The notes under the pieces are model-generated. The model was given only the letters and a program-made list of their open reading frames with translations, was not told the DNA's origin and ran no database searches. A stretch of DNA of 5,971 bases, taken from assembly GCA_964448055.1 (NCBI GenBank), contig CAYUVB010000069.1:1-5971 (forward strand), given 5' to 3'. The DNA is from WANQ01 sp964448055 (GTDB lineage Archaea; Thermoproteota; Thermoprotei_A; Sulfolobales; WANQ01). Positions 1-5,206 of the stretch are shown piece by piece. Numbering within the stretch: the first letter of the stretch is position 1; each line of letters begins with the position of its first letter. A program made the translations under genes and the position numbers.

Positions 1-2
1 CA

Positions 3-41
3 AAGATTGCTTTAAGAGGAAAACGCATAATATCAAGCTAA
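3..41 (+). CDS. Possible C-terminal tail of an upstream gene (partial)
   Basis: The third forward frame is open from the window edge to a TAA at 39-41 and encodes KIALRGKRIISS. This basic, isoleucine-rich ending is typical of thermophilic archaeal proteins. Twelve codons are too few to identify a family, and a run this short can be open by chance. A rival reading in the second forward frame is open from base 2 to a TAA at 95-97, but its product is rich in Cys, His and Asn and looks less like a real hyperthermophile protein. If the rival were real it would overlap the start of the next gene by about 11 bases. Confidence 0.25.
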   Translation, partial: KIALRGKRIISS

Positions 42-73
42 ACCAATTCGTTAAAGATAGTTCTAATATGCGT

Positions 74-77
74 GGTG
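74..77 (+). promoter_or_regulatory. Ribosome-binding site for the adenosyltransferase
   Basis: GGTG matches the crenarchaeal 16S anti-Shine-Dalgarno and sits 9 bases before the TTG at 87. It overlaps the two GTG codons at 72 and 75 that could also be read as starts. This favours TTG 87 as the true start. The match is only four bases, so the assignment is tentative. Confidence 0.4.
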
Positions 78-86
78 TTACGTGTT

Positions 87-656
87 TTGACAAGTAAACG
101 TTTGAGTAAAATATATACTCGTAGTGGTGATGACGGCTATACGTTCTTTCCATTATTTAAGGGTACACGTGTGTCTAAGGATCATATAGTATTAGAAGTT
201 ATTGGTACCATAGATGAATTGAACTCATTCATAGGTCTAGCAAAAAGCCTCTTACCCGAGGATAACAAACTAAATAATGTAGTTGATGAATTAAAACACA
301 TACAAAATAAGTTGTTTCACCTAGGATCAATGATAGCAGGTTACAGTGGGAAAGCAAGGATAGTAGAAGAGGACGTAAAATGGCTTGAGGAAAAAATAGA
401 TAGTATATCAGATGAGATAAACTTGAAGGAATTTGTATTACCGGGTGGCCATCCAGCTGCTGCTGCACTCCATGTTGCAAGGACCGTCTGCCGTCGCCTA
501 GAACGTAGATTGGTATCATTGATGAAGCTATTACCAGGATTAATTGACCCCATAATATTAAAGTATGTTAATAGACTAAGCGATTATTTATTTGTTCTAT
601 CCCTTTACATAAATAAAGTAGTAGGTGCTAGTGAAGATAGAGTAGTCTTCAAGTAA
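87..656 (+). CDS. PduO-type cob(I)alamin adenosyltransferase
   Basis: This enzyme transfers the adenosyl group of ATP to cob(I)alamin to form adenosylcobalamin in the cytosol. The family works as a trimer. From TTG 87 the protein has 189 residues, a normal family length. The N-terminal ATP-binding segment reads KIYTRSGDDGYT and is followed by RVSKD and by IGTIDELNSFIGLA. The C-terminal half has FVLPGGHPAAAALHVAR, the signature CRRLERR, and NRLSDYLFVLSLYIN, all hallmarks of the PduO/MMAB family. The loop after GDDG (FFPLFKGT) differs from the usual GLFGG form. Possible starts are GTG 72, GTG 75, TTG 87 and TTG 102. I chose TTG 87 because GGTG lies 9 bases upstream, while TTG 102 has no ribosome-binding site although it gives the most family-like N-terminus. 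A product of this kind would serve a B12-dependent ribonucleotide reductase or mutase encoded elsewhere. The family call is secure and the start is not. Confidence 0.93.
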   Translation: MTSKRLSKIYTRSGDDGYTFFPLFKGTRVSKDHIVLEVIGTIDELNSFIGLAKSLLPEDNKLNNVVDELKHIQNKLFHLGSMIAGYSGKARIVEEDVKWLEEKIDSISDEINLKEFVLPGGHPAAAALHVARTVCRRLERRLVSLMKLLPGLIDPIILKYVNRLSDYLFVLSLYINKVVGASEDRVVFK

Positions 657-687
657 ACTAGGGTAAACTAAAATATAGGAGCCTAGT
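653..687 (+). repeat. Small direct and inverted repeats after the adenosyltransferase
   Basis: GTAAACTA occurs twice in tandem at 653-660 and 663-670, and the first copy contains the stop codon. ACTAGG at 657-662 is matched by CCTAGT at 682-687 as an inverted repeat with a 19-base loop. The AT-rich stretch CTAAAATATA at about 668-677 between the arms could be the TATA box of surE, about 55-60 bases ahead of its start. These are short elements that can arise by chance in AT-rich DNA. Confidence 0.3.
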
Positions 688-720
688 GTATCATCTATCT
701 AATCCCAGGAAGAAGGTTGC

Positions 721-725
721 GGTGA
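721..725 (+). promoter_or_regulatory. Ribosome-binding site of surE
   Basis: GGTGA lies 6 bases before the TTG at 732. An in-frame TGA at 723-725 rules out any start further upstream, so the TTG start is fixed by sequence. Confidence 0.7.
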
Positions 726-731
726 AGATTA

Positions 732-1532
732 TTGAAGAAAATAGTTGTTGTAAATGATGATGGTATACATAGTCCTGGTTTATGGGTTCTCTATGAGGCT
801 GTTAAAGAACTTGGAGAGATCTTTATTGTTACGCCTTTAGAACCTAAATCTGCTATAGGGCTTGGTCTTACTCTACATAAACCTATTCGTATAGAGGAAG
901 TAGTTATCAATGGCGTTAGAGTCTATGGTATTAATGGCACACCTAGTGATGCTATACATATTGCTAGGGATGTAATAGTTGGTAACTTTGATCTACTTGT
1001 CTCTGGAGTTAATATTGGTGCAAACATTAGTATGCAAGATATATTAGCATCAGGTACTCTTGGTGCAACATTTGAAGCTGCATTTCTAGGTATCCCTGCT
1101 ATTGCTTTTTCTGCAGACGTTCCTGATTCTAAACGCTTCCTTAACGAAAATTATCGTAAACTGTTAATCAATGCTATAAAATCTATTGTGAAATATTTAG
1201 TAGACAATGGTTTTCCAGAGAACATTGATGTAATAAATGTTAATTTCCCTAAGGAGTTTAGAGGTATAATACGCATTGCTCGTCCGGCAAGAATTAGGTG
1301 GAGACAATGCCTTGAGAAAAGAATTGATCCTAGAGGTAGATCATATTATTGGTTATACGGTGAATACATAGAACCAGAACCAGATACAGATGCTTATGTT
1401 GTTCTAGTTGAAAAAGGGATATCTATTACACCGCTACGCTTGGATCTTAGCGTTAGGAGCCCTGATACCTATAAAGGGTTAGAGAAATTAGCTAAATACT
1501 TGGAGAGAAACATTGGAAGACATAATCAGTGA
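732..1532 (+). CDS. surE: 5'/3'-nucleotidase SurE
   Basis: SurE is a metal-dependent phosphatase that removes phosphate from nucleoside 5'- and 3'-monophosphates, and in some species from short polyphosphate. At 266 residues the length is usual. The N-terminus VVVNDDGIHSPG carries the metal-binding Asp9 and Asp10. Ser40 in the PKSAIGLGLT segment is the conserved third ligand, and SGVNIGAN supplies Asn94. GTPSDA (69-74) and the ASGTLGATFEAAFLGIPAIAFS segment (106-127) complete the Rossmann-like core. The C-terminal part has the conserved DTDAYVVLVEKGISITPLRLDL block that forms the swapped dimer arm. Translation starts at a TTG that must be the start, because an in-frame stop lies 7 bases before it. 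The gene overlaps the downstream glycosylase by 20 bases, so the two are probably one transcript and SurE may recycle nucleotides released in repair or RNA turnover (inferred). Confidence 0.97.
   Translation: MKKIVVVNDDGIHSPGLWVLYEAVKELGEIFIVTPLEPKSAIGLGLTLHKPIRIEEVVINGVRVYGINGTPSDAIHIARDVIVGNFDLLVSGVNIGANISMQDILASGTLGATFEAAFLGIPAIAFSADVPDSKRFLNENYRKLLINAIKSIVKYLVDNGFPENIDVINVNFPKEFRGIIRIARPARIRWRQCLEKRIDPRGRSYYWLYGEYIEPEPDTDAYVVLVEKGISITPLRLDLSVRSPDTYKGLEKLAKYLERNIGRHNQ
1502..1505 (+). promoter_or_regulatory. Ribosome-binding site of the glycosylase, inside surE
   Basis: GGAG lies 7 bases before TTG 1513, within the final codons of surE. It supports translation of the glycosylase from the shared transcript. 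Confidence 0.55.
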
Positions 1533-2157
1533 ATACAATAAGCTAGTAGAAGAAATTTCGAAATGCACCAAATGCCCTCTACACCGAAGTAGAAGAAACC
1601 CTGTACCTGGTGAGGGAAGTATTAATGCTGAGATAATGTTTGTTGGTGAGGCACCAGGTGAACGAGAGGATGCTACAGGTAGACCATTTGTTGGCGCTGC
1701 AGGTAAATTCCTTGACCAATTACTAGCTAGTGTTGGATTACGAAGAGAAGAAGTATACATAACCAATATAGTTAAATGTCGTCCTCCAGGTAACCGTGAT
1801 CCACGTGAAGAAGAAGTTAATGCTTGTACACCTTACCTATGGAGACAAATAGCTCTAATAAAACCCAAGGTTATCATAGCTCTTGGTAGACATGCAGCTA
1901 AAGTACTTTACTCAAAAGCAGGGCTTAAATGGTCTAACATGACCCGTATGCACGGAAAAGTAGTTGAAGCAACCATAGATGGCCATAATGTATTATTAGC
2001 TGTAACCTATCATCCTGCTGCAGCACTATACAATCCAAGGCTTAGAAATACTATCGAAGAGGACTTCAAGAACATATTCCGTGAGGTAAGGAAAGATGCT
2101 GGAAAAGAAGAGAAAACCACGCGTAGCCTGCTAGATTTCTTTAAGAAGACTTCTTAA
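1513..2157 (+). CDS. Family 4 uracil-DNA glycosylase, [4Fe-4S], with C-terminal PCNA-binding motif
   Basis: This enzyme excises uracil from DNA, the first step of base-excision repair of deaminated cytosine, a frequent lesion at high temperature. Of 214 residues, about 190 form the catalytic domain. Cys18, Cys21, Cys89 and Cys105 have the spacing of the family 4 iron-sulfur ligands (CxxC, then two Cys 16 apart). Motif A is GEAPGEREDATGRPFVG (45-61) and motif B is HPAAALYNP (167-175). After a charged linker (about 190-203) the protein ends in SLLDFFKKTS, which fits the archaeal PIP box (hydrophobic residue, two residues, FF) although Thr replaces the usual Gln. This would tether it to the sliding clamp, as is known for crenarchaeal homologues. 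TTG 1513 is the only start codon after the in-frame TAG at 1489-1491. The gene overlaps surE by 20 bases and the opposing protease gene by 17. Confidence 0.96.
   Translation: MEDIISEYNKLVEEISKCTKCPLHRSRRNPVPGEGSINAEIMFVGEAPGEREDATGRPFVGAAGKFLDQLLASVGLRREEVYITNIVKCRPPGNRDPREEEVNACTPYLWRQIALIKPKVIIALGRHAAKVLYSKAGLKWSNMTRMHGKVVEATIDGHNVLLAVTYHPAAALYNPRLRNTIEEDFKNIFREVRKDAGKEEKTTRSLLDFFKKTS
2100..2119 (-). terminator. Pyrimidine-rich tract, possible terminator of the protease transcript
   Basis: Read on the minus strand, this stretch has runs TTTT, TCTTC and TTTT shortly after the protease stop codon. Archaeal RNA polymerase terminates at U-rich tracts without a hairpin. On the other strand the same bases encode the Lys/Glu-rich linker of the glycosylase, so the composition could simply reflect that linker. 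Confidence 0.25.
2141..2157. repeat. 17-base palindrome at the convergent gene overlap
   Basis: TTAAGAAG (2141-2148), a single central A, and CTTCTTAA (2150-2157) form an inverted repeat with perfect 8-base arms. The palindrome exactly coincides with the overlap between the two converging genes, from the stop codon of one to the stop codon of the other. It therefore encodes Lys-Lys-Thr-Ser-stop on the plus strand and Lys-Lys-Ser-Ser-stop on the minus strand. It is AT-rich with almost no loop, so it is better viewed as a symmetric overlap than as a stable RNA hairpin. Confidence 0.85.
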
Positions 2158-3985
2158 TTCTTTCAATATCTCTGGGTAAAGCTATCTTCGAACCTAAGTA
2201 TAATCCAACTATGAATGCAAGTCCCATACCTACGCCCATAGCTACTATAATGTAATAATATGTTGTTAAGGGCATAGCTGAAGATATAGATGTTGCTGGC
2301 AAAGCTATCTGTTTTAAGCTTATAGTGATATTAGAATATGCTAACATAATTGGTGTTAGATAGGAATCAGCCATAGCTATCATTTGTGCTGCCACATACG
2401 GGTCATCCACCCATCTAGAATACTCAAGGTAGGCTGTAGCCATTATTAAGCGTATATTCCTTGACACAAGCCTCTCATTATACAATGCAACTGTTTCACG
2501 GTACCCCTCAAGGGCTTTCTCAATAATAGTTCTGTTAAGTAGTTTTGTAAGCGTTATATCTATCTTCAATGGACTATATATTCTTGATGCAAGTTCTGCA
2601 GCATAAGCATATGTTAGTTCAGGTATACCCAGCTTAGCTACTTGCTTAAGTTCATTAAAGACTTCATCCAGGTCTTGAGCTTCCCTTTCAGATCCCGTTG
2701 TCTCTACTACTATCGAGCGAACGTATTTGTATGCTAGTTCAGCATAATCATATGCGTATTCAGCTATTCTCTTCGCTAAAGTATCGTTTATTTTAACTGG
2801 ATTGACTAGACACGCATATCTTCTAATATCATACCAGTATTCGGCAGTACTAATCCTTGCATCAATATATGCTATTAGCCTTGCCTTATCTAATAATGTT
2901 CCTACGGTTTTAATAGCTTTAAGAGAACGATATGCATCATAGAATCTATACCATGCCGCTGCTATAACCTCAAACTCACCTAAACAATCATACTTTGCAG
3001 TTATCAATGTAGTATTTAACTCATCGAGCCTATTCATTAGCCTACGTATCTCCTCATTAACACTAGTTTTACCTGATAATAGGTCGGCATAGGTTTTCAA
3101 GCTGCTAAGATTAACGTATGCTGTAAAAGCTAAGCTTGCTGCTGAGTAGAAATCTCCTTTACTTAGCGCTTGAAGTGCTTCCTCAAGCCTGTCTTCTACA
3201 AAACTCCTAGTACTATTAATTATCCAGAACTCTATTCCAGCGCGTACTGCTTCATCTATTATGTTTTTCAAGGATGATTTCACATTACTTATTACCCTGT
3301 AGGCGTATTCTTGAAATTCTTCTCCTATAGGTAATGGTACTTTAGGCATAGTTGAAGTCGTTATTCTTCTACCAGTAGCTTCATAGTAAGCTTCGAGTAC
3401 ATTTGCTACTGGTTTTATGGTTATGTTTAGTAGCTTCACCTTACTGTATACTGGTGGGCTAAGTATATTGTATGGTGCTACCATTTCGGTTAGGCCATAG
3501 TGTTTAGTGGCATTGGCTTTTATCACTAATCCAGCTACACCCTCAACACCACCATCTCCTGATAAAGCCCCAGTCATAGATAGATTATGTTTTATTTCAT
3601 CACCTAGTATAGCTGACATTAACAGTACTGCAAATGCTGCACCTGCGCTAGGGCCAGCTATTCTTCCATGTGTTTCTATAACTATATGGTAAGTATATCC
3701 TTGTTTAATGCCAATTATTTTATCTACTACTAGTAGTGCTAGCTTCGCTGCATAGAGGGTATCTTCTGCAATATATTCTGGCCCTTCAACTACTACATCA
3801 GTTGTATTAGATTTCGTTACATATAATCCTATTTTAATAACACTACCTTCACCTTTCTCCTCATCTATGACTGATGGTACGTAAATGTAGTTTAAGTACT
3901 CGAGGTTACTGTTTTGAGCAATAGCTATAGGGTAGAATAATTGTACTGCTATTAGTATAAGCAATACTATAACCACATGCTTCAA
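2141..3985 (-). CDS. Secreted, membrane-anchored Lon-like (S16) serine protease, archaeal COG1750-type
   Basis: The 614-residue product resembles the ATPase-free archaeal S16 proteases. Residues 1-23 are a signal peptide (Lys2, a hydrophobic core, AIA before Gln24). Residues about 35-205 form the Lon-type proteolytic domain: Ser113 in GPSAG and Lys156 in GLVIK are exactly 43 apart, as are the catalytic Ser and Lys of E. coli Lon, and SMTGALSGDGGVEGVAG lies between them. Residues about 220-560 are helical and rich in Ala and Tyr, without a domain I recognise. Residues 574-598 are one transmembrane helix, followed by a basic cytosolic tail. Ten N-x-S/T sequons, all in the ectodomain, fit an N-glycosylated extracellular protein. 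Only two cysteines (334 and 392) are present. No AAA+ or Walker motif exists, so proteolysis should be ATP-independent. The TTG start follows an in-frame TGA at 4001-4003 and has GAGGTG 11 bases upstream. Its substrate is unknown. Confidence 0.88.
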   Translation of the reverse strand: MKHVVIVLLILIAVQLFYPIAIAQNSNLEYLNYIYVPSVIDEEKGEGSVIKIGLYVTKSNTTDVVVEGPEYIAEDTLYAAKLALLVVDKIIGIKQGYTYHIVIETHGRIAGPSAGAAFAVLLMSAILGDEIKHNLSMTGALSGDGGVEGVAGLVIKANATKHYGLTEMVAPYNILSPPVYSKVKLLNITIKPVANVLEAYYEATGRRITTSTMPKVPLPIGEEFQEYAYRVISNVKSSLKNIIDEAVRAGIEFWIINSTRSFVEDRLEEALQALSKGDFYSAASLAFTAYVNLSSLKTYADLLSGKTSVNEEIRRLMNRLDELNTTLITAKYDCLGEFEVIAAAWYRFYDAYRSLKAIKTVGTLLDKARLIAYIDARISTAEYWYDIRRYACLVNPVKINDTLAKRIAEYAYDYAELAYKYVRSIVVETTGSEREAQDLDEVFNELKQVAKLGIPELTYAYAAELASRIYSPLKIDITLTKLLNRTIIEKALEGYRETVALYNERLVSRNIRLIMATAYLEYSRWVDDPYVAAQMIAMADSYLTPIMLAYSNITISLKQIALPATSISSAMPLTTYYYIIVAMGVGMGLAFIVGLYLGSKIALPRDIERIKKSS

Positions 3986-3996
3986 GGGGTTAATAA

Positions 3997-4002
3997 CACC
4001 TC
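3997..4002 (-). promoter_or_regulatory. Ribosome-binding site of the Lon-like protease
   Basis: On the minus strand GAGGTG is an extended match to the anti-Shine-Dalgarno. It lies 11 bases before TTG 3985, slightly longer than usual. No other ATG, GTG or TTG lies in frame between it and that TTG. Confidence 0.65.
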
Positions 4003-4036
4003 ATTGCTATCCGGGACTTATGTCGTTAAGGCTAAT

Positions 4037-4050
4037 AAATTATAAAAAGA
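4037..4050 (-). promoter_or_regulatory. TATA-like promoter element of the Lon-like protease
   Basis: The minus strand reads TCTTTTTATAATTT here, a good archaeal TATA box. A start of transcription about 25 bases on, near 4018, would leave a leader of about 30 bases that contains the GAGGTG site. The same T-rich run could also end transcripts of the macro-domain gene upstream. The two genes are separated by 114 bases, so they may be independent units or have partial read-through. Confidence 0.5.
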
Positions 4051-4099
4051 GTTCAATCCATTGATACGAATATACAGTAATTTATATGTTATCCATTAC

Positions 4100-4639
4100 T
4101 TATAGTTGGAAAACATCTTTGAGTGCTCTCTTGAATTCCTCAAATGCTTCTTTACCCCAAGCTACAAGTATTATCTCCTTAAGCTTTGTACCCTTATCTA
4201 CATGTTCCTTTACTACTTCAAGCATTTTCTTAGCAGCATCATAGTATGGTACTCCTCCTACTCCAGTACCCATTCCTGGGAAGGCAATAGATTCCAGTTC
4301 TAGCTTATCTGCTAAGAGCAATGCTGCTCGCGTGGCTTTTTCAACATTTTCAAGTCCTATTCTCATAGCGGGTCTCTCCATTGTTGGAGCATGGATAACG
4401 TATTTTGCTTTAAGTTTTCCAGCAGTTGTTGCTACAGCTTCACCTACGGGTACTGGAGCATATCTTCTTGCTTCCTCTTCTATTTCTATACCACCCTTCC
4501 TCTTTATAGCACCAGCTACACCACCACCCATTATCATAAGACTATTAGCTGGGTTGACAATAGCGTCTACATCTAATTCTGTTATATCACCCTCTGCTAC
4601 ACGTATACGTACATTCTTGTATATGGTTTCAGAGACCAT
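4100..4639 (-). CDS. Macro-domain protein (ADP-ribose-binding, possible phosphatase or hydrolase)
   Basis: A stand-alone macro domain of 179 residues. Family members bind ADP-ribose and may remove ADP-ribose from proteins, deacetylate O-acetyl-ADP-ribose, or dephosphorylate ADP-ribose-1''-phosphate from tRNA splicing. The adenine-binding GDIT is at 17-20. The ribose loop NPANSLMIMGGGVAGAI (29-45) contains Asn32, and the phosphate loop PGMGTGVGGVP is at 121-131. The residue after GGGV is Ala42, as in Archaeoglobus AF1521 (GGGVAYAI), whereas MacroD/YmdB enzymes have a catalytic Asp here, so activity may differ from the MacroD type. The start is the only ATG start in the window, with GGTG 5 bases upstream. 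The gene diverges from the HAD phosphatase gene over a 75-base spacer and is followed on the same strand by the Lon-like protease. The fold is certain and the exact reaction is not. Confidence 0.95.
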   Translation of the reverse strand: MVSETIYKNVRIRVAEGDITELDVDAIVNPANSLMIMGGGVAGAIKRKGGIEIEEEARRYAPVPVGEAVATTAGKLKAKYVIHAPTMERPAMRIGLENVEKATRAALLLADKLELESIAFPGMGTGVGGVPYYDAAKKMLEVVKEHVDKGTKLKEIILVAWGKEAFEEFKRALKDVFQL

Positions 4640-4644
4640 ATTAC

Positions 4645-4648
4645 CACC
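4645..4648 (-). promoter_or_regulatory. Ribosome-binding site of the macro-domain gene
   Basis: On the minus strand GGTG, within the longer GTGGTGG, lies 5 bases before ATG 4639. Confidence 0.6.
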
Positions 4649-4664
4649 ACTAATAGCTAAGTAT

Positions 4665-4679
4665 TTTATCTAGGATAAA
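4665..4679. promoter_or_regulatory. Symmetric TATA-like pair in a divergent promoter
   Basis: TTTATC (4665-4670), TAG, and GATAAA (4674-4679) form a 15-base inverted repeat, so each strand reads TTTATC. Placed 25-26 bases before transcription starts, the plus copy predicts a start near 4693 and a leader holding the GAGGT at 4701-4705. The minus copy predicts a start near 4650 and a short leader holding the GTGGTGG. Both geometries suit archaeal promoters. The symmetry would also suit a dimeric repressor that shuts both genes at once. Confidence 0.45.
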
Positions 4680-4700
4680 CATTTTACGAAGAACGGTATA

Positions 4701-4705
4701 GAGGT
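4701..4705 (+). promoter_or_regulatory. Ribosome-binding site of the HAD phosphatase
   Basis: GAGGT lies 9 bases before TTG 4715. An in-frame TAA at 4706-4708 excludes any earlier start. Confidence 0.65.
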
Positions 4706-4714
4706 TAAGATACT

Positions 4715-5206
4715 TTGATCAAGATAGTAGTATTAGATCTTGATGGAACAGTATGGGATCATCTCGATGCCTCCAGTTTAGTAGAACCATTAAAGCTGAT
4801 AGACTATAACATAGTAGTTGATAGTAAAGGCGGGAGATTAAGCCTTCACCCACATGTACGCTGGTTTCTTGAGAATGTTTCTAAACTAGATATTCCATTA
4901 GCTATTGCTAGCTGGAATAACCCTACAATAACGATTAAGGTATTGGAACTATTAGGAGTTAAGAATTATTTTCAATATCTGGGCATTGAACCTCATCCCC
5001 ATAAGTACAAGATTTTACTGAAGATAATGGAATGGTACAAACGTTCACATGGAAGTATTCACCCACGTGAAATACTCTACGTAGATGATAGGAGAATACA
5101 TCTAGATGAAATACACAGATATGTAGGTGATGTCTCATTCCTTCAAATGTGGAAAGATATAACGGGTTTCCGTGAATTATATGAGTACATTCTACTAAAT
5201 ATATGA
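4715..5206 (+). CDS. HAD-superfamily phosphatase, magnesium-dependent phosphatase-1 (MDP-1) type
   Basis: A small Mg-dependent HAD phosphatase of 163 residues, matching the MDP-1 group (HAD subfamily IIIC, no large cap domain). Motif I is VVLDLDGTVW, with nucleophile Asp8 and acid/base Asp10; the Trp after DGTV is typical of this group. Motif II is IASWN with Ser66. Motif III Lys is in the HPHKYK segment (Lys97 or Lys99), and motif IV is ILYVDDRRIHL with Asp124 and Asp125. MDP-1 enzymes act on small phosphorylated compounds; protein phosphotyrosine and sugar phosphates have been proposed, and the natural substrate here cannot be read from sequence. TTG 4715 is the only possible start, because an in-frame stop lies 6 bases before it and the catalytic Asp is residue 8. 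The gene diverges from the macro-domain gene through a shared symmetric promoter and overlaps the end of maf by 12 bases. Confidence 0.9.
   Translation: MIKIVVLDLDGTVWDHLDASSLVEPLKLIDYNIVVDSKGGRLSLHPHVRWFLENVSKLDIPLAIASWNNPTITIKVLELLGVKNYFQYLGIEPHPHKYKILLKIMEWYKRSHGSIHPREILYVDDRRIHLDEIHRYVGDVSFLQMWKDITGFRELYEYILLNI

Noticed and set aside
2..97. Forward frame open from the window edge to a TAA at 95-97, overlapping the adenosyltransferase start
   Set aside because: The 31-codon product is rich in Cys, His and Asn and has no recognised family. The third-frame tail ending at 41 looks more like a real protein end.
127..170. GTGATGA resembling a C box of a C/D guide RNA
   Set aside because: It falls in the GDDG codons of the adenosyltransferase, and no matching D or D' box (CTGA) follows at the right distance.
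4332..4673. A 113-codon plus-strand open frame opposite the macro-domain gene
   Set aside because: It is antisense to a clear macro domain. Its Ser/Ala/Pro-rich product is a reflection of the codon pattern on the other strand.
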